A DNA stretch of 64,000 bases from Mycobacterium heckeshornense (GTDB lineage Bacteria; Actinomycetota; Actinomycetes; Mycobacteriales; Mycobacteriaceae), in contig NZ_AP024237.1 in assembly GCF_016592155.1 (NCBI RefSeq), positions 2,914,001 to 2,978,000 of the forward strand. The letters run 5' to 3'. A program made the position numbers and the translations under genes. Each line of letters begins with the position of its first letter. The first letter of the stretch is position 1. The notes under the pieces were generated by a model that saw only the letters and a list, made by a program, of their open reading frames with translations, made no database searches and was not told where the DNA came from. Shown here one piece after another: positions 1-9,448 of the stretch.

Positions 1-1750
1 ATGAGTTCGAAGGCGCGGCGCTGTTCGGGGGTGGATTCGGCCAGGGTGGGCACGGTGGTGTTGGTGCCGTGGTAGCGAATGTCGTTGCGGGTCAGGGTCG
101 CCAGGTGGGTGAGCAGGCCGCGGAAGCTGCGCAGCGCGGTGCCGTCGGGGGCGTGGCGGGTGGCGGCTTTGGTTTGGGCAGCTTGGGAGCGTTGGGCCGG
201 TGCGACGGGGTTGTCGCGTAGGGGTGGGTGTTCGTCGGTGAAGGTCAGCGGCGCCCAGGCCTGGCGCAGGTGCCAGGTCACATAGCAGGCCAGCATGCAG
301 ATCAACACGTGGGCTTTGACCCGTTCGGTGAGCCGGTGGCGGATGGGTCGTAGGTCGAGGTCGTCGGTTTTGATGCTGCGGAAGTCGCGTTCGACGTGGG
401 CCAAGTTCTTGTAGCCGACGACCACGCCTGGGGCGTTGAGGTCGGTGGCGGGCACGCTGGTGCGTAGCACGTAGATGCCATCGAGGGCGGTTTCGGTGTC
501 GATGCCGGCCTGGTTGCGGTGGTAGGTGAGGCTGGTGTCGGTGATGGTGCGCTCAAAGTGCTTGCCCATCTTGTATTTATCGATGATTTTGCCGACGGCT
601 TCCCCGATGCGGCCGGCTCCGGTCAGCCGGCCGGCAGCCACCCGTTCGGCGATGGCGCCCAGGTCGATCTCGGTGGCGGCCAGCAGGGCGGCGCGTTTGC
701 GGGCGCGTTGGGCGGCCAGGGCGGGGTTGCGGCAGGCGATGAGCCGTTCGCCGGGATAGTCGGGGTGGGTGATTTCGGCGAGGTCCTGGGTATCGAACAA
801 GCTCATCTGCAGCGGCCCGTCATCGGCGGCCAGCACGGCGATCTGGGGGGCGCGCAGCGCGGTGAGCCATCCGAAACCAGTTGCGGTGTCTGGGTTGTCA
901 TTGAGTTCACGGATTGCGTCGATACGCGCGGAGGTGATCATGCCGCGATCACCGACCAGCACCAACCGATCAAGCCCGAATTGGGTGCGCACCACCTCGA
1001 CGATGTCGGTGAAGGCGACCGGGTCGGCGGTGTTACCGGCAAACACCCGCACCGCCACCGGGCGGCCGGCTGGATCGGTGAGGATGCCGTATTCGATTTG
1101 CGGTAGCCTTTTTTACCGTCCCTCGAATACCCGCGCGAGGCCAGCTCGCAACACCGTCCGGTCATCCGGGCACTGGTCAGATCAAACAACGCCATCCGCG
1201 AGGGATTAGCCTGTGGCCCTAAGTGTTTGGCAGCCAGCTTCTTTTCGATCGTGTCTTGCCGGTCGGCCAGCCAGTCCATCGCAGCGTAGATCTCGTCGGT
1301 GGATGCGGTGGCCACATCCAGATCGACCCCCACGGTGGAATCGGCCCACGAGGCCAGCGTGGACAGCTTGGAGGCCGGTTGGATCACCCGGGAGATGATC
1401 AGCGCGAACACCAGATCCCTCGACCGGCACGCCGGCCCCAACAACGCCGGAAACCCCAACTGGCGGGCCATCGCAGCTACCGCCGCCACATCCCCATGCG
1501 GCAGTGACCGGGTGATCGTGAACTCAGACCCGGCCGGCACCAGCACCTGGCCCTTGAGCGTGCCCTCAACCGCGGCGATCACGTCGGCGGGCAGCTTGGA
1601 CAGGTTCGCCAGCGTCTCGTGGCGGACTTTCTTGCCGTCTCGATAGGTGCGGCGCACCAGGACCGACTCATAGCGGCGAACGTTGCCCGCCTTGTCCACA
1701 TACTTGCTCGGTGTTCGGGCTACGTGCATCCGCGCTGGCTTCGCCACCAC
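1..1750 (-). pseudogene. IS1634-family transposase, frameshifted, runs off left edge
   Basis: This is a DDE transposase of the IS1634 family. The 5' half reads from a GTG at 1750 (or the in-frame ATG at 1729, MHVARTPSKY) through the conserved RDLVFALI and DEIYAAMDWLADRQ segments to DGKKG near 1110. Homology then continues in another frame (LPQIEYG, later GVYVLR-type and DLRPIRHRL-type blocks) down to RRAFEL at base 1, about 15 residues short of the C-terminus of the intact relative at 52440-54173. The frame change lies at a run of six T on the plus strand (1109-1114), A6 in the coding strand. It may be a mutation, a sequencing slip or a slippage site. The 5' end abuts an IS6110-like remnant. 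Confidence 0.85.
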
Positions 1751-1884
1751 TCAATGGTAATAGATCAACTCAAGCATATTGTGAATCGACACACGATATT
1801 CACTGGCTACATTATCAATCCGCAAACCGACAGAATCTGAGCTCAGCCGTAGATTCCGTCTACCTCACTTGCCGCAACTTCGGA

Positions 1885-2211
1885 CTAGTGGTGTGGCCGG
1901 TCCAGCTCGGCCGCGAAGAAAGCCGACGCAGTCTTCAGAATTGCATTGGCGCGCTTGAGTCCTGCGTTCTCCCGCTTCAGCCTCTTGAGCTCAGCGGACT
2001 CCTCGGTCGATACTCCCGGACGCGCCCCGGCATCGATCTCAGCCTGGCGCACCCATTTGCGCACGGTCTCGGTGGTCCCGACACCGAGCAACTCGGCCAC
2101 CGCGCGCATGGCTGCCCACTCCGTCTCATGCTGATCGCGGATCTCGGCGACCATCCGCACTGCCCGCTCCCGCAACTCCGGCGGGTACCTCCTCGACGAA
2201 TTCGCTGACAC
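1885..2211 (-). CDS. IS3-family OrfA, IS6110-like (orphan)
   Basis: The 108-residue product (starts MSANSSRRYPPELRERAVRM, ends with a leucine-rich coiled coil and FFAAELDRP) matches what I know of IS6110 OrfA almost residue for residue. It carries the N-terminal helix-turn-helix (RKWVRQAEIDAG) that binds transposon ends. In a working element OrfA fuses by -1 frameshifting to OrfB. Here OrfB is absent: downstream sequence turns into unrelated DNA and then the IS1634 gene at 1750, so the element is a 5' fragment. A near-perfect IS6110-type terminal repeat lies 24 bp upstream of the start. Confidence 0.85.
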   Translation of the reverse strand: MSANSSRRYPPELRERAVRMVAEIRDQHETEWAAMRAVAELLGVGTTETVRKWVRQAEIDAGARPGVSTEESAELKRLKRENAGLKRANAILKTASAFFAAELDRPHH

Positions 2212-2234
2212 GACTCCAACCCTCCCAAGAAGTG

Positions 2235-2262
2235 GAGTCTCCGGACATCCCGGGGCGGTTCA
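2235..2262. repeat. IS6110-type terminal inverted repeat (single)
   Basis: Read on the minus strand, these 28 bases begin TGAACCGCCCCGGGATGTCC and end GGAGACTC. By recall of the published IS6110 repeat they differ at one position. The repeat marks the OrfA-proximal end of the truncated element. No partner repeat is visible. Confidence 0.8.
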
Positions 2263-2312
2263 GGATGTGCCGGCCCGTACGGGATTCCGTCCGTCGTGCG
2301 AAGACGATTTCT

Positions 2313-4018
2313 AAGCCTTAATCCACCGACGGAATTCTTGCCGTGAGTGTGTCGTAACAGCAGAAGTGCCCTTTGACCTGGGATTATCGGAGTTGCTGAC
2401 CCTCTGATGACCCAGAAGAAAGGGCACCTCGTAAATGCGATTGTTGCATGCTGCGGGCAAGACTCGCGCCAGCTTCGATGACCCGAATCTCGTGTCGCAT
2501 GCCGGGCTGGTGCCCGCGATGCGGCTGGCCGAGCTGGTTGGGCTGGAAAAGCTTGCCGCCCATCATGTTCGGCTCGACGCCGAGGTGGTGTGAAGGTCGG
2601 TTCGCTGATCGCGGGGATGATCGCCGGTGCCGATGACATTGACGGGATGGAGCTGCTTCGCCACGGTGCGATCCCGGGCACCTTCGGTGGGATCCGCGCC
2701 CCGTCCACGCTGGGGTCGTTTCTGCGTGCGTTTAACCACGGCAATGTGCGCCAGCTGGCCGCGGTGCACCGCCGTGTAGTCGCCGAACTCGCCAAGCATG
2801 CCCCGCTGCTGGCCGGTGGCGAAGAGCTGGCGTTCATCGACCTAGATTCGACCCAGAAGCGGGTGTATGGGCCCGACAAGCAGGGCGCGGCGTTCGGGCA
2901 TGCCAAGATCGCGTCCAAATCGCTGACCGTGCGCGGGCTTAACGCGCTGATCGCCACCGTGTGTACCCCGCTGGCGGCGCCGGTGATCACCACGACGAGG
3001 CTGCGCGGCGGCAACGCCGCCTCTGCCCGCGGCGCAGCCACGCTGGTGGCCGAGGCGATCACCACCGCCCGTGCGGCGGGGATCAGCGGGCTGATCGTGG
3101 TGCGCGGCGACTCGGCCTTCTACAGCGGGGCATTCGTGGCGGCCTGCCGCCGCAACGGGGCGCATTTCTCGGTCACCGTGCGCATGGATCCCAAGATCCG
3201 CTGCACCATCGCCGACATCGACCAGACCGCCTGGATTCCCATCAACTACCCCAACGCAGTGTTCGATGAGAGCAGCGGGCAATGGATTTCCGACGCCGAA
3301 ATCGCCGAGATCCCCTACACCGCGTTCACCTCTACCCCAGCGCATGCCACCCACGGGCGGTTGATTGTGCGCCGGGTGCGCGAACGTAACCCGCGCGCCG
3401 CCGCCGAAAACCAGGGTGAGCTGTTCGCCGCCTACCGCTATCACGCGGTCTTCACCGACAGCCCATTCGAACTGGTGCAGGCCGAATCCCAGCACCGTGG
3501 GCATGCCATCGTCGAACAGGTCTTCGCCGACCTGCTTGACGGGCCGTTGGCCCACCTACCGTCTGGCCGGTTTAACGCCAACGCTGCCTGGCTGCAACTG
3601 GCCGCCACCGCCCACGCGCTTACCCGGACCCTGGGCGTGCTGGCCTCGCCCGAGCACACCCTGGCCCGCAGCGCCACCATCCGCACCCAGCTGATCAACG
3701 TCGCCGCACGGTCCGCCCGGGCCGGACGCGGCAATATCACCTGGCACCTGCCCCGGCATTGGCCCTGGGAACACGCTTGGCTCAACGCCTTTCACGCCAC
3801 CCACCGCGCACCACCGGCCCTAGCAGCCTGACACACCCACCGCGCTCTGACATCGCCCACCCAAACCGACCGCCCCGCTCCAAGTGCCCAACCAGAAACA
3901 GGACAAGCTGGCAGACGAGGCCAGCAGCTGACGCGCGTCCTCATCCAGCAGCTTCAGCTCAACATTTGACAATCCGGTCGCAAATCGTCACGCCAGTTTC
4001 ATCGGTGGATTCAGGCTA
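2313..4018 (+). mobile_element. IS1380-family element
   Basis: The transposase gene is bracketed by an imperfect inverted repeat. AGCCTTAATCCACCGAC at 2314-2330 pairs with the reverse complement of 4001-4017 (AGCCTGAATCCACCGAT), 15 of 17 identical, with weaker similarity inward. About 120 bp of leader precede the transposase, and about 170 bp without a gene lie between its stop at 3831 and the right repeat. A short target duplication was not identified. Confidence 0.7.
2435..3831 (+). pseudogene. IS1380-family transposase in two frames
   Basis: This is an IS1380-type DDE transposase. An N-terminal segment starts at ATG 2435 behind AGAAAGGG (MRLLHAAGKTRASFDDPNLV) and stops at TGA 2591-2593. 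The rest (413 codons) is open from GTG 2590 in another frame, overlapping the stop by 4 nt. It carries FIDLDSTQKRVYG, VVRGDSAFYSG and the C-terminal HAIVEQVFADLLDGP block expected for the three acidic residues. Family members are usually one polypeptide of about 460 residues, so a small indel near 2588 is most likely. Translational coupling through the overlap is an alternative. Confidence 0.8.
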
Positions 4019-4086
4019 AATACCCATTATTTGGATGCTCACGCAAGATAACGGCCGATATCCACTAGACACAGCAAGATAACAAC

Positions 4087-4111
4087 TGTTACCTTGGTGT
4101 GCGAGGTAACA
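4087..4111. promoter_or_regulatory. candidate TetR operator
   Basis: TGTTACCT and AGGTAACA form perfect 8-bp arms around a 9-bp spacer, 52 bp upstream of the TetR start at 4163. Position and symmetry suggest the binding site for autoregulation. This is inference from symmetry only. Confidence 0.55.
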
Positions 4112-4162
4112 AGGCACCCGGATGTGACCGGCCCGATGCGGCAGCAAAGAGGGAAGCGTGAA

Positions 4163-5008
4163 ATGTCTGCAGAACAGGCCCTGCAAGGCAAGCGTACCGG
4201 CACTCAGGGATCGGTTCGTGCCCGTCGCTCCCCGCAAGAGGTCGAGCAGGTCATCTTCGATGCGGCGCGTAGGTTGTTCGCCTTTCAGGGCTATGCCGCG
4301 ACTACGATACGAGAGATTGCCGGACTGGCGGGCGTGCACGTGCCGCTTCTCTATCGCCGTTACGGATCCAAGGCGGGTCTGTTTCGCGCGGCGGTGCTGG
4401 TGCCGTTCGGCGAGGTGATCTCGTCGTACTTGAAAACGTGGGAGGCGCAGATCGATGAGCCGGTTTCCCTGCGGGAGCTGGTCGTGGCCTTCATCGATCC
4501 GCTCTACGCCCTGCTGCGTGAGCACCGCGAACTCGCGATGGCCCTGGTCCAGGCCCGTGCATTGCTGCCGGAAGGTGACACGGATGGCGACTACGACAAT
4601 GCGGCCTGGCCGTTGGGTCTCGGCGAGGTTCTGGCGCAACTTGTCCCGCAGCTGGAGTTGGAGGGCGCCCGGAGGGGACTGCGAGTCGACCGCTCAACGA
4701 CGATCTTCGTCGTGCTCGGCATGGTATTAGGGCTCGCCCTGCTCGACCCGGTGCTGGGGGTTGGTGCTGTGCAGGCCACACCAGACCAGGTCAGCGAGGC
4801 GATGGTCGAACTCGTGCTGCACGGCATTTCGCCGCCGGACGAAGCACTCGCTGACGTTCCAGCCGACGCGCCGGTATCGGCGCAGGTGCTGCTCGCGCTG
4901 CACGAACGAGTAGTTGCAGCAGAACGCCGTGCCGCGAGCGCGGAGTTCACGCTCGCTCAGTACGTCAACAAGTTCAAAAAGCTCGGGGACGTGTCGCGTC
5001 CGCCGTGA
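4163..5008 (+). CDS. TetR/AcrR-family transcriptional regulator
   Basis: This 281-residue regulator has an N-terminal TetR helix-turn-helix at about residues 30-75 (VIFDAARRLFAFQGY, TTIREIAGLAGV, LLYRRYGSKAGLF) and a helical C-terminal ligand/dimer domain. The start MSAEQALQGK is chosen because GAGGGAAGCG lies just upstream and the HTH spacing is normal; an earlier start at 4094 would run into the operator palindrome. The C-terminus is long, with a predicted amphipathic helix (QVLLALHERVVAAERRAASAEF). The genes it would control probably include the DUF7064-like and SDR genes downstream, now separated by an IS110. The ligand is unknown. Confidence 0.85.
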   Translation: MSAEQALQGKRTGTQGSVRARRSPQEVEQVIFDAARRLFAFQGYAATTIREIAGLAGVHVPLLYRRYGSKAGLFRAAVLVPFGEVISSYLKTWEAQIDEPVSLRELVVAFIDPLYALLREHRELAMALVQARALLPEGDTDGDYDNAAWPLGLGEVLAQLVPQLELEGARRGLRVDRSTTIFVVLGMVLGLALLDPVLGVGAVQATPDQVSEAMVELVLHGISPPDEALADVPADAPVSAQVLLALHERVVAAERRAASAEFTLAQYVNKFKKLGDVSRPP

Positions 5009-5141
5009 GCCCCGCCGTCTGACGGGCGCGCCCCGATGTGCGATTCCCGTGGCGCGCTAAGGCGCTCCCACAGCTAACCGAATCAGTCAGCGCTTCGGCG
5101 CGAGCTATCCCAACACAACAAGGAGATTCTCAATGAAGTTG

Positions 5142-6341
5142 TCAAGCCGCCGCGGCGGTAGGTGCGGGCTGGTATGCCGTGCCGTCGCGGAGCATGGCCC
5201 ATACCACGTTGAGGCGGCGGCGCGCCAAAGCGAGGACGGCTTGGGTGTGGGTTTTGCCTTCGGATCTTTTGCGGTCGTAGTAGGTGCGCGAGGCGGCGTC
5301 GGTGCGGATGGCGATTTGGGCGGACAGGTAGCAGGCGCGCAGCAGGCGGCGGTGGTAGCGGCGGGGGCGTTTGAGGTTGCCGCTGATGCGCCCGGAGTCG
5401 CGGGGTACCGGGGCCAGTCCGGACACGCCGGCGAGGCGGTCGACGGAGTCGAAGCCGCATATGTCGCCGCCGGTGGCGGCGAGGAACTCGGCGCCGAGCA
5501 CGACACCGAAGCCGGGCATGCTCAAGATGATTTCAGCGTGGCGGTGGCGGCGAAATCGCTCCTCGATCATCGTCTCGGTGTCGTCGATTTCGATGTCGAG
5601 GGCCATCACCTCCTTAGCCAGGCGAGCCACCACGGTGGCAGCCAGGTGTTGTCCGGGCACGATGGTGTGCTGGGCGTTAGCGGCCGCAAGGGCTTTGGAC
5701 GCGACAGCATCGGCATTGCGGGCCTTACGTTTTCGCAACCAGGCGGCCAGCTCAGCAGCACCGGCGCGGCGCAGCCCGTCAGGCGTTTGATAGCCGGTAA
5801 GCAAAATCAACGCGGCCTTGCTGGTGCTGTAGTCAAAGGCGCGTTCCAGGGCGGGGAAGTATTCCAGCAGCTGGGCCCGCAGCCGGTTGATCGCCCGGGT
5901 GCGATCGGCCACCAAATCAGCGCGCCGGCTGGTGAGGATGCGCAGTTCCACCGCGATCTCGTCGCCGGGTCGCAACGGCTGCAGGTCGCGGCGCATCCGG
6001 GCCTGATCGGCAATGATCGCGGCGTCTTTGGCGTCGGTCTTGCCATCGCCGCGGTAGCCGCCCGAGGCGTGATAGACGGTGCGCCCGGGGATATACAGCA
6101 GCCGCTGCCCGGCCCCGACCAGCAGAACAATCAATACCGCAGCGCCACCACCGTTGAGATCGATCGCCCAGGTGATCTCAGCGCCATCAACCACAGTGCT
6201 GACCGTGCTGATCAACTCCAGCAGCGCAGTTTCGTCGTTAGCGACCCGCTGCGCCAGCAGCCGCTGCCCTTCGGCGTCGATGACCACACAGTAGTGATCA
6301 GATTTACCGGCGTCGACACCAGCCCACAACTGCTGCCCCAC
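5142..6341 (-). CDS. IS110-family transposase, IS900-like
   Basis: This is a DEDD-type transposase with a C-terminal transposase-20 domain. The N-terminus holds WAGVDAGKSDHYC and DGKTDAKDAAIIADQ (acidic catalytic residues). The C-terminal part holds MPGFGVVLGAEFLAATG and RDSGRISG, with the nucleophilic Ser region. From the GTG at 6341, preceded by GGAGG, the product is 399 residues, the IS900 size. The upstream frame is open to 6428 but lacks homology. AAGGAG then CAATGAA lies immediately past its 3' end (5122-5137), and CATGAAAG recurs near 6496. This fits an IS900-type insertion between a ribosome-binding site and a start codon. Confidence 0.9.
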   Translation of the reverse strand: MGQQLWAGVDAGKSDHYCVVIDAEGQRLLAQRVANDETALLELISTVSTVVDGAEITWAIDLNGGGAAVLIVLLVGAGQRLLYIPGRTVYHASGGYRGDGKTDAKDAAIIADQARMRRDLQPLRPGDEIAVELRILTSRRADLVADRTRAINRLRAQLLEYFPALERAFDYSTSKAALILLTGYQTPDGLRRAGAAELAAWLRKRKARNADAVASKALAAANAQHTIVPGQHLAATVVARLAKEVMALDIEIDDTETMIEERFRRHRHAEIILSMPGFGVVLGAEFLAATGGDICGFDSVDRLAGVSGLAPVPRDSGRISGNLKRPRRYHRRLLRACYLSAQIAIRTDAASRTYYDRKRSEGKTHTQAVLALARRRLNVVWAMLRDGTAYQPAPTAAAA

Positions 6342-6583
6342 AACCACCTCCGTAATCGCCGTAACAATCGACCCAGCAGACGACCACGCCGACGTGTCCT
6401 TACACAGCGATCGAATCGCATCTCTCAATTAGCGGTCGAGTCGTCGCGGGACGCCGGGCGGCCAATCTCCTTCGGCCATCACCGACGGCAAACCCATGAA
6501 AGCCATACCCGACGCCCCTGGGCAGTTCGAAGCCTACGGCCAACGGCAACGACCACCCTGCAAGAAAGGTAAGGAGCAACCCG

Positions 6584-7573
6584 ATGGTCGATACTGTCCG
6601 TCCCGAGGACGACTATTTCCACACCAGCACGATGACTGACAGCCCGTTCTGGAACGAGAGTGCCTGGTTTCCGTTCTACGTCGCCGAGCGTGATTTGAGC
6701 GGATTCGTCTACATAAACCACCGTCCGAACATGAACTTTTCCATGACGGGTGTGGGGCTTTGGGATCCGAGTGGTGAGGAAATGTATGACTGCCTGTACC
6801 ACGATTGGTTTGAGTTCGCCCCGCTGAACTCCTCGACGAACACCGAAATGTTCGACTTCGCGACGCCGAACGGCCTGACGCTGCGCTGCCTGGAGCCGCA
6901 GAAAGCGTTCACGATGCACTACGACCGCGACGGCTGTCAGCTGGATTTGCGGTTCGACGCGACCATGGGCGTCGCTAACTCGGGATTCCCGGACGGCTCC
7001 GAGGAGTGGGGTCCGCACCACTACGAACAAGGCGGCCGCGTCACCGGAACGATCCGCATCAACGGCGAGGAGATCGCCGTCGATTGCGGATCTAACCGCG
7101 ACCACTCCTGGGGACCGCGGTTCTACAAGGACAATCCCCGAGGCGACTTCCCCTGGTTCAACGACGGCAAAGGCTTCGCCTTCCAGATGTACAACGTGGG
7201 CACCGCACCACAAGATGTCGACCCCATCGTCGGAACGACGGAACCCGCAATCACCGGCTGGCTGCAGAAGGACGACAAGGTCGCCGCTGTTGTCACCGGC
7301 AGCCGCAAGGTCGTCGAACGTCGCCCGGACGGCGTGCCGTGGCGACTAGTCATCGAAGGCACCGACGACCTCGGACGCACGGTGCAGGCCGAGGGGCGTT
7401 GCAAGAACGTCCTGAAATGGGTGCCCTGGGCGCGTTACCTGCAGTTCTGGTCATTGTGCGAGTGGACGCTGGACGATGGCTCGATCCAGTACGGGGAGGC
7501 CATCGAGTGGTTCCCGGGCATCCAAGCACGAAACTTTCTCCGCGGACTTCGCCGCCAGAAGAGCCTGCGATGA
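6584..7573 (+). CDS. DUF7064/AttH-CrtC-like beta-barrel protein
   Basis: The start at 6584 is preceded by AAGGAG (6574-6579). The 329-residue product lacks a signal peptide or membrane segment and is rich in Trp, Tyr and beta-prone segments (FPFYVAERDLSGFVYINHRP, CGSNRDHSWGPRFY, GEAIEWFPG). The NRDHSWG box and overall layout resemble mycobacterial proteins annotated DUF7064/DUF7065, related to the lipocalin-like AttH/CrtC hydratase fold. Such proteins often sit in lipid or terpenoid catabolic clusters, but no reaction is established. An SDR gene follows on the same strand, which suggests a shared pathway. Confidence 0.6.
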   Translation: MVDTVRPEDDYFHTSTMTDSPFWNESAWFPFYVAERDLSGFVYINHRPNMNFSMTGVGLWDPSGEEMYDCLYHDWFEFAPLNSSTNTEMFDFATPNGLTLRCLEPQKAFTMHYDRDGCQLDLRFDATMGVANSGFPDGSEEWGPHHYEQGGRVTGTIRINGEEIAVDCGSNRDHSWGPRFYKDNPRGDFPWFNDGKGFAFQMYNVGTAPQDVDPIVGTTEPAITGWLQKDDKVAAVVTGSRKVVERRPDGVPWRLVIEGTDDLGRTVQAEGRCKNVLKWVPWARYLQFWSLCEWTLDDGSIQYGEAIEWFPGIQARNFLRGLRRQKSLR

Positions 7574-7725
7574 CTTGGAGCGACCTCAATCCCGGACACC
7601 GAATTGCGCTTGCTCTAGGCGGTTCGACGAAGGGCTGCCTTGCTGAGGCTGCGGCGGCCACGCTCGCCAGCTCCGAGAGCAATGACTTTTGGCGGAGCGA
7701 CTCGCTTCAACCAATGCATGCCTAG
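7570..7725 (+). CDS. small ORF coupled to the DUF7064-like gene (uncertain)
   Basis: The ATG at 7570 overlaps the upstream TGA (ATGA) and opens 51 codons (MTWSDLNPGHRIALALGG...), ending at TAG 7723-7725. I recognise no family. The coupling suggests possible translation, but its length and random-looking C-terminus mean it may be chance or the remnant of a longer gene. Confidence 0.25.
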   Translation: MTWSDLNPGHRIALALGGSTKGCLAEAAAATLASSESNDFWRSDSLQPMHA

Positions 7726-7779
7726 GCCTAAGCAAACCGTCACCGACGTCAGTTAGTTAGGACAGCTGAAGGTATTGCC

Positions 7780-8562
7780 GTGTTGCTCGAGGGGAAACGA
7801 ATCATTGTCACTGGCGGAATCACCGGCATCGGAAAAGCCACGGTCCTCGCGATGGCGCGCGAAGGGGCTCAAGTTGTGTCGATGTCACGCGCCGAACCGA
7901 CCGCAGAGCGGGTCGCCGCGGTGGTGGATGCTGCTAATGAATTAGGTAAACGCCCCGTCACGCACGTGCAATGCGACGTCACGAAACGGAACGTCGTAAA
8001 CGCGGCATTCGGCCAGGCGATTAGCTTGATGGGCGGCCTCGATGCTCTAGTGAACAGCGCCGGACTGGAACATCAGGGACCCGCCGAGGATCTGACTGAG
8101 GAACTGTTGTACGAGCAGTTCGCAGTACACGTCATGGGAACGGCGTTCACCAACGGAGCGGCATTCCGGCATTTCAAGGACAACGGCGGTGGCGCGATAG
8201 TCAACTACGCCTCCTACGCCGGCGTATGCGGGATGCCCGGAATGGCCAACTACAGTGCGGCGAAGGGTGGCGTGGTAGCTTTCAGCCGAACAGTCGCCAA
8301 GGACTGGGCTCCGTACCGGGTACGAGTCAATGTCGTGTGTCCAGGTGTCATGACCGAACTAGCACAGAAATGGTACGACGAGATGGATGCCGAACGACGC
8401 GCACAGATTGACGCATGGCAGGCCGCTACAATTCCATTGGGCGGCAAGCTCGGCGAGGTCGACGACGCCGCGAACCTGAACGTCTTTCTGACCAGCGACA
8501 TGTCGAAGTTCATACACGGTCAGACAATTGGCGTCGACGGCGGCATGATGATGAGCCGCTGA
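7780..8562 (+). CDS. SDR-family NAD(P)-dependent oxidoreductase
   Basis: This is a 260-residue classical short-chain dehydrogenase. The nucleotide-binding motif TGGITGIG lies near residue 11, followed by the acidic CDVTKRN loop and the VNSAGLEHQG (NAG-type) motif. The catalytic Ser and YSAAK are in YASYAGVCGMPGMANYSAAKGG-type order. The C-terminus GQTIGVDGGMMMSR is typical. The start is GTG 7780; an in-frame TTG follows directly. It probably oxidises or reduces a hydroxyl/keto group on a lipid-like substrate. A TetR regulator and a DUF7064-like gene lie upstream on the same strand. Confidence 0.9.
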   Translation: MLLEGKRIIVTGGITGIGKATVLAMAREGAQVVSMSRAEPTAERVAAVVDAANELGKRPVTHVQCDVTKRNVVNAAFGQAISLMGGLDALVNSAGLEHQGPAEDLTEELLYEQFAVHVMGTAFTNGAAFRHFKDNGGGAIVNYASYAGVCGMPGMANYSAAKGGVVAFSRTVAKDWAPYRVRVNVVCPGVMTELAQKWYDEMDAERRAQIDAWQAATIPLGGKLGEVDDAANLNVFLTSDMSKFIHGQTIGVDGGMMMSR

Positions 8563-8735
8563 CAACACGGTTTGACCCGCACGACAGGACAGGAGTGGCG
8601 TCGACGCAGCGCGGCAGGTACGGCGGTTGATGCCGCACCTGCTGCCCGAACCGAAGACGCCCCACAAGACGCGGTGCTGACACCGTTCCTAAACACGGGT
8701 CTGTACGGATAACGGTGTAAATGGTTGTGTCGGTT

Positions 8736-8946
8736 CTACTTTCGTGCAGCGGACAGGCGGCCGTCAAATGTGATGTCGAAAGCGTTTAAGGCCTCCTTCC
8801 AGCGGTTGCTCCAGCGTTTGCGGCCGCGGCCGGTGGGATCGATGCTCATGATCGCCATGTAGACGCATTTCAGCGCGGCCGCGTCGGTGGGAAAGTGCCC
8901 ACGGGCATTGACCGCTCGCCGGATGCGCGCGTTGATGCTTTCCACC
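8736..8946 (-). pseudogene. IS256-family transposase, C-terminal fragment
   Basis: Only the last 69 codons remain (VESINARIRRAVNARGHFP ... GRGRKRWSNRWKEALNAF), starting exactly after the TTNAI/V codons of the TTNAIES motif. An IS256-type end (ACGGATAACGGTGTAAATGG, about 8707-8726) follows the stop. The upstream boundary is the terminal repeat of a Tn554-like element, so the gene was split there. Confidence 0.8.
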
Positions 8947-8960
8947 GTTATCTGGAGTCC
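8946..8960. repeat. terminal repeat of a Tn554-like element (relic of element D type)
   Basis: CGTTATCTGGAGTCC here is identical to the ends of element D at 50200-50214 and, in reverse complement, 62791-62805. As at 50200, it abuts the ESIN codons of an IS256 gene. Confidence 0.75.
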
Positions 8961-9043
8961 GGTGCAGGTGCGGTCGTCTGAGCTGGTGTTTCGTGTTGTG
9001 GACGGTGTCGATGACGGTCGTGCGGGTGGGGTGTGCTGGCGGT

Positions 9044-9360
9044 TTAGCATGGTCCGATCGTTATCCGATTGCGATGTGGCTGGGGTGGGGTCTCGCGGTT
9101 CTGGCCGAGAACGACGGCGAGTTGGCGGCGTAGCCGCTGGTTTTCGTCGGTGAGTTCGCGGTTGCGGCATAGTGCGATGTCGAGGCGCTGGCGCAAGGAT
9201 TGGTCGCTTGCCTGTTGTCGGGCCGGAATCGTTGGGGTCGGCCGGGGCTGGTTGCGTGCGCGCAGGCGCTGGATCTCGTCTTTGACGTCGTTCTGGGCGT
9301 AGAGCCAGGAACGGGAGACGCCTGCGGCGTCGGCGACCTGACTTGGCTCACGTTTGGGGT
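9044..9360 (-). pseudogene. TnpC-like protein (DUF6262), 5'-truncated
   Basis: The frame encodes a short basic HTH/coiled-coil protein (VADAAGVSRSWLYAQNDVKDEIQRLR ... LTDENQRLRRQLAVVLGQ ... TIGPC). It aligns with the TnpC at 50298-50738 (VARHAGVSRSWIYTQTDIKDEIRRLR ... SATIGPC). TnpC accompanies the TnpA/TnpB tyrosine recombinases of Tn554-type transposons. Its N-terminal 45 residues and the two recombinase genes are missing. The adjoining IS1634 element probably replaced them. Confidence 0.65.
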
Positions 9361-9448
9361 TCTGGTGAGACTGCCGCGGGCTGACCTGCTGTCTTGGGGC
9401 TGGATTCATCAAAATTTGAACACTAAAGCGGGGTCATAAGCTGCGCTG

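Noticed and set aside
519..1106. Plus-strand frames over the first kilobase
   Set aside because: Shadows of the IS1634-family gene on the minus strand.
5133..6572. A 479-codon plus-strand frame
   Set aside because: Antisense of the IS110 transposase; Gly/Ala-rich composition without motifs.
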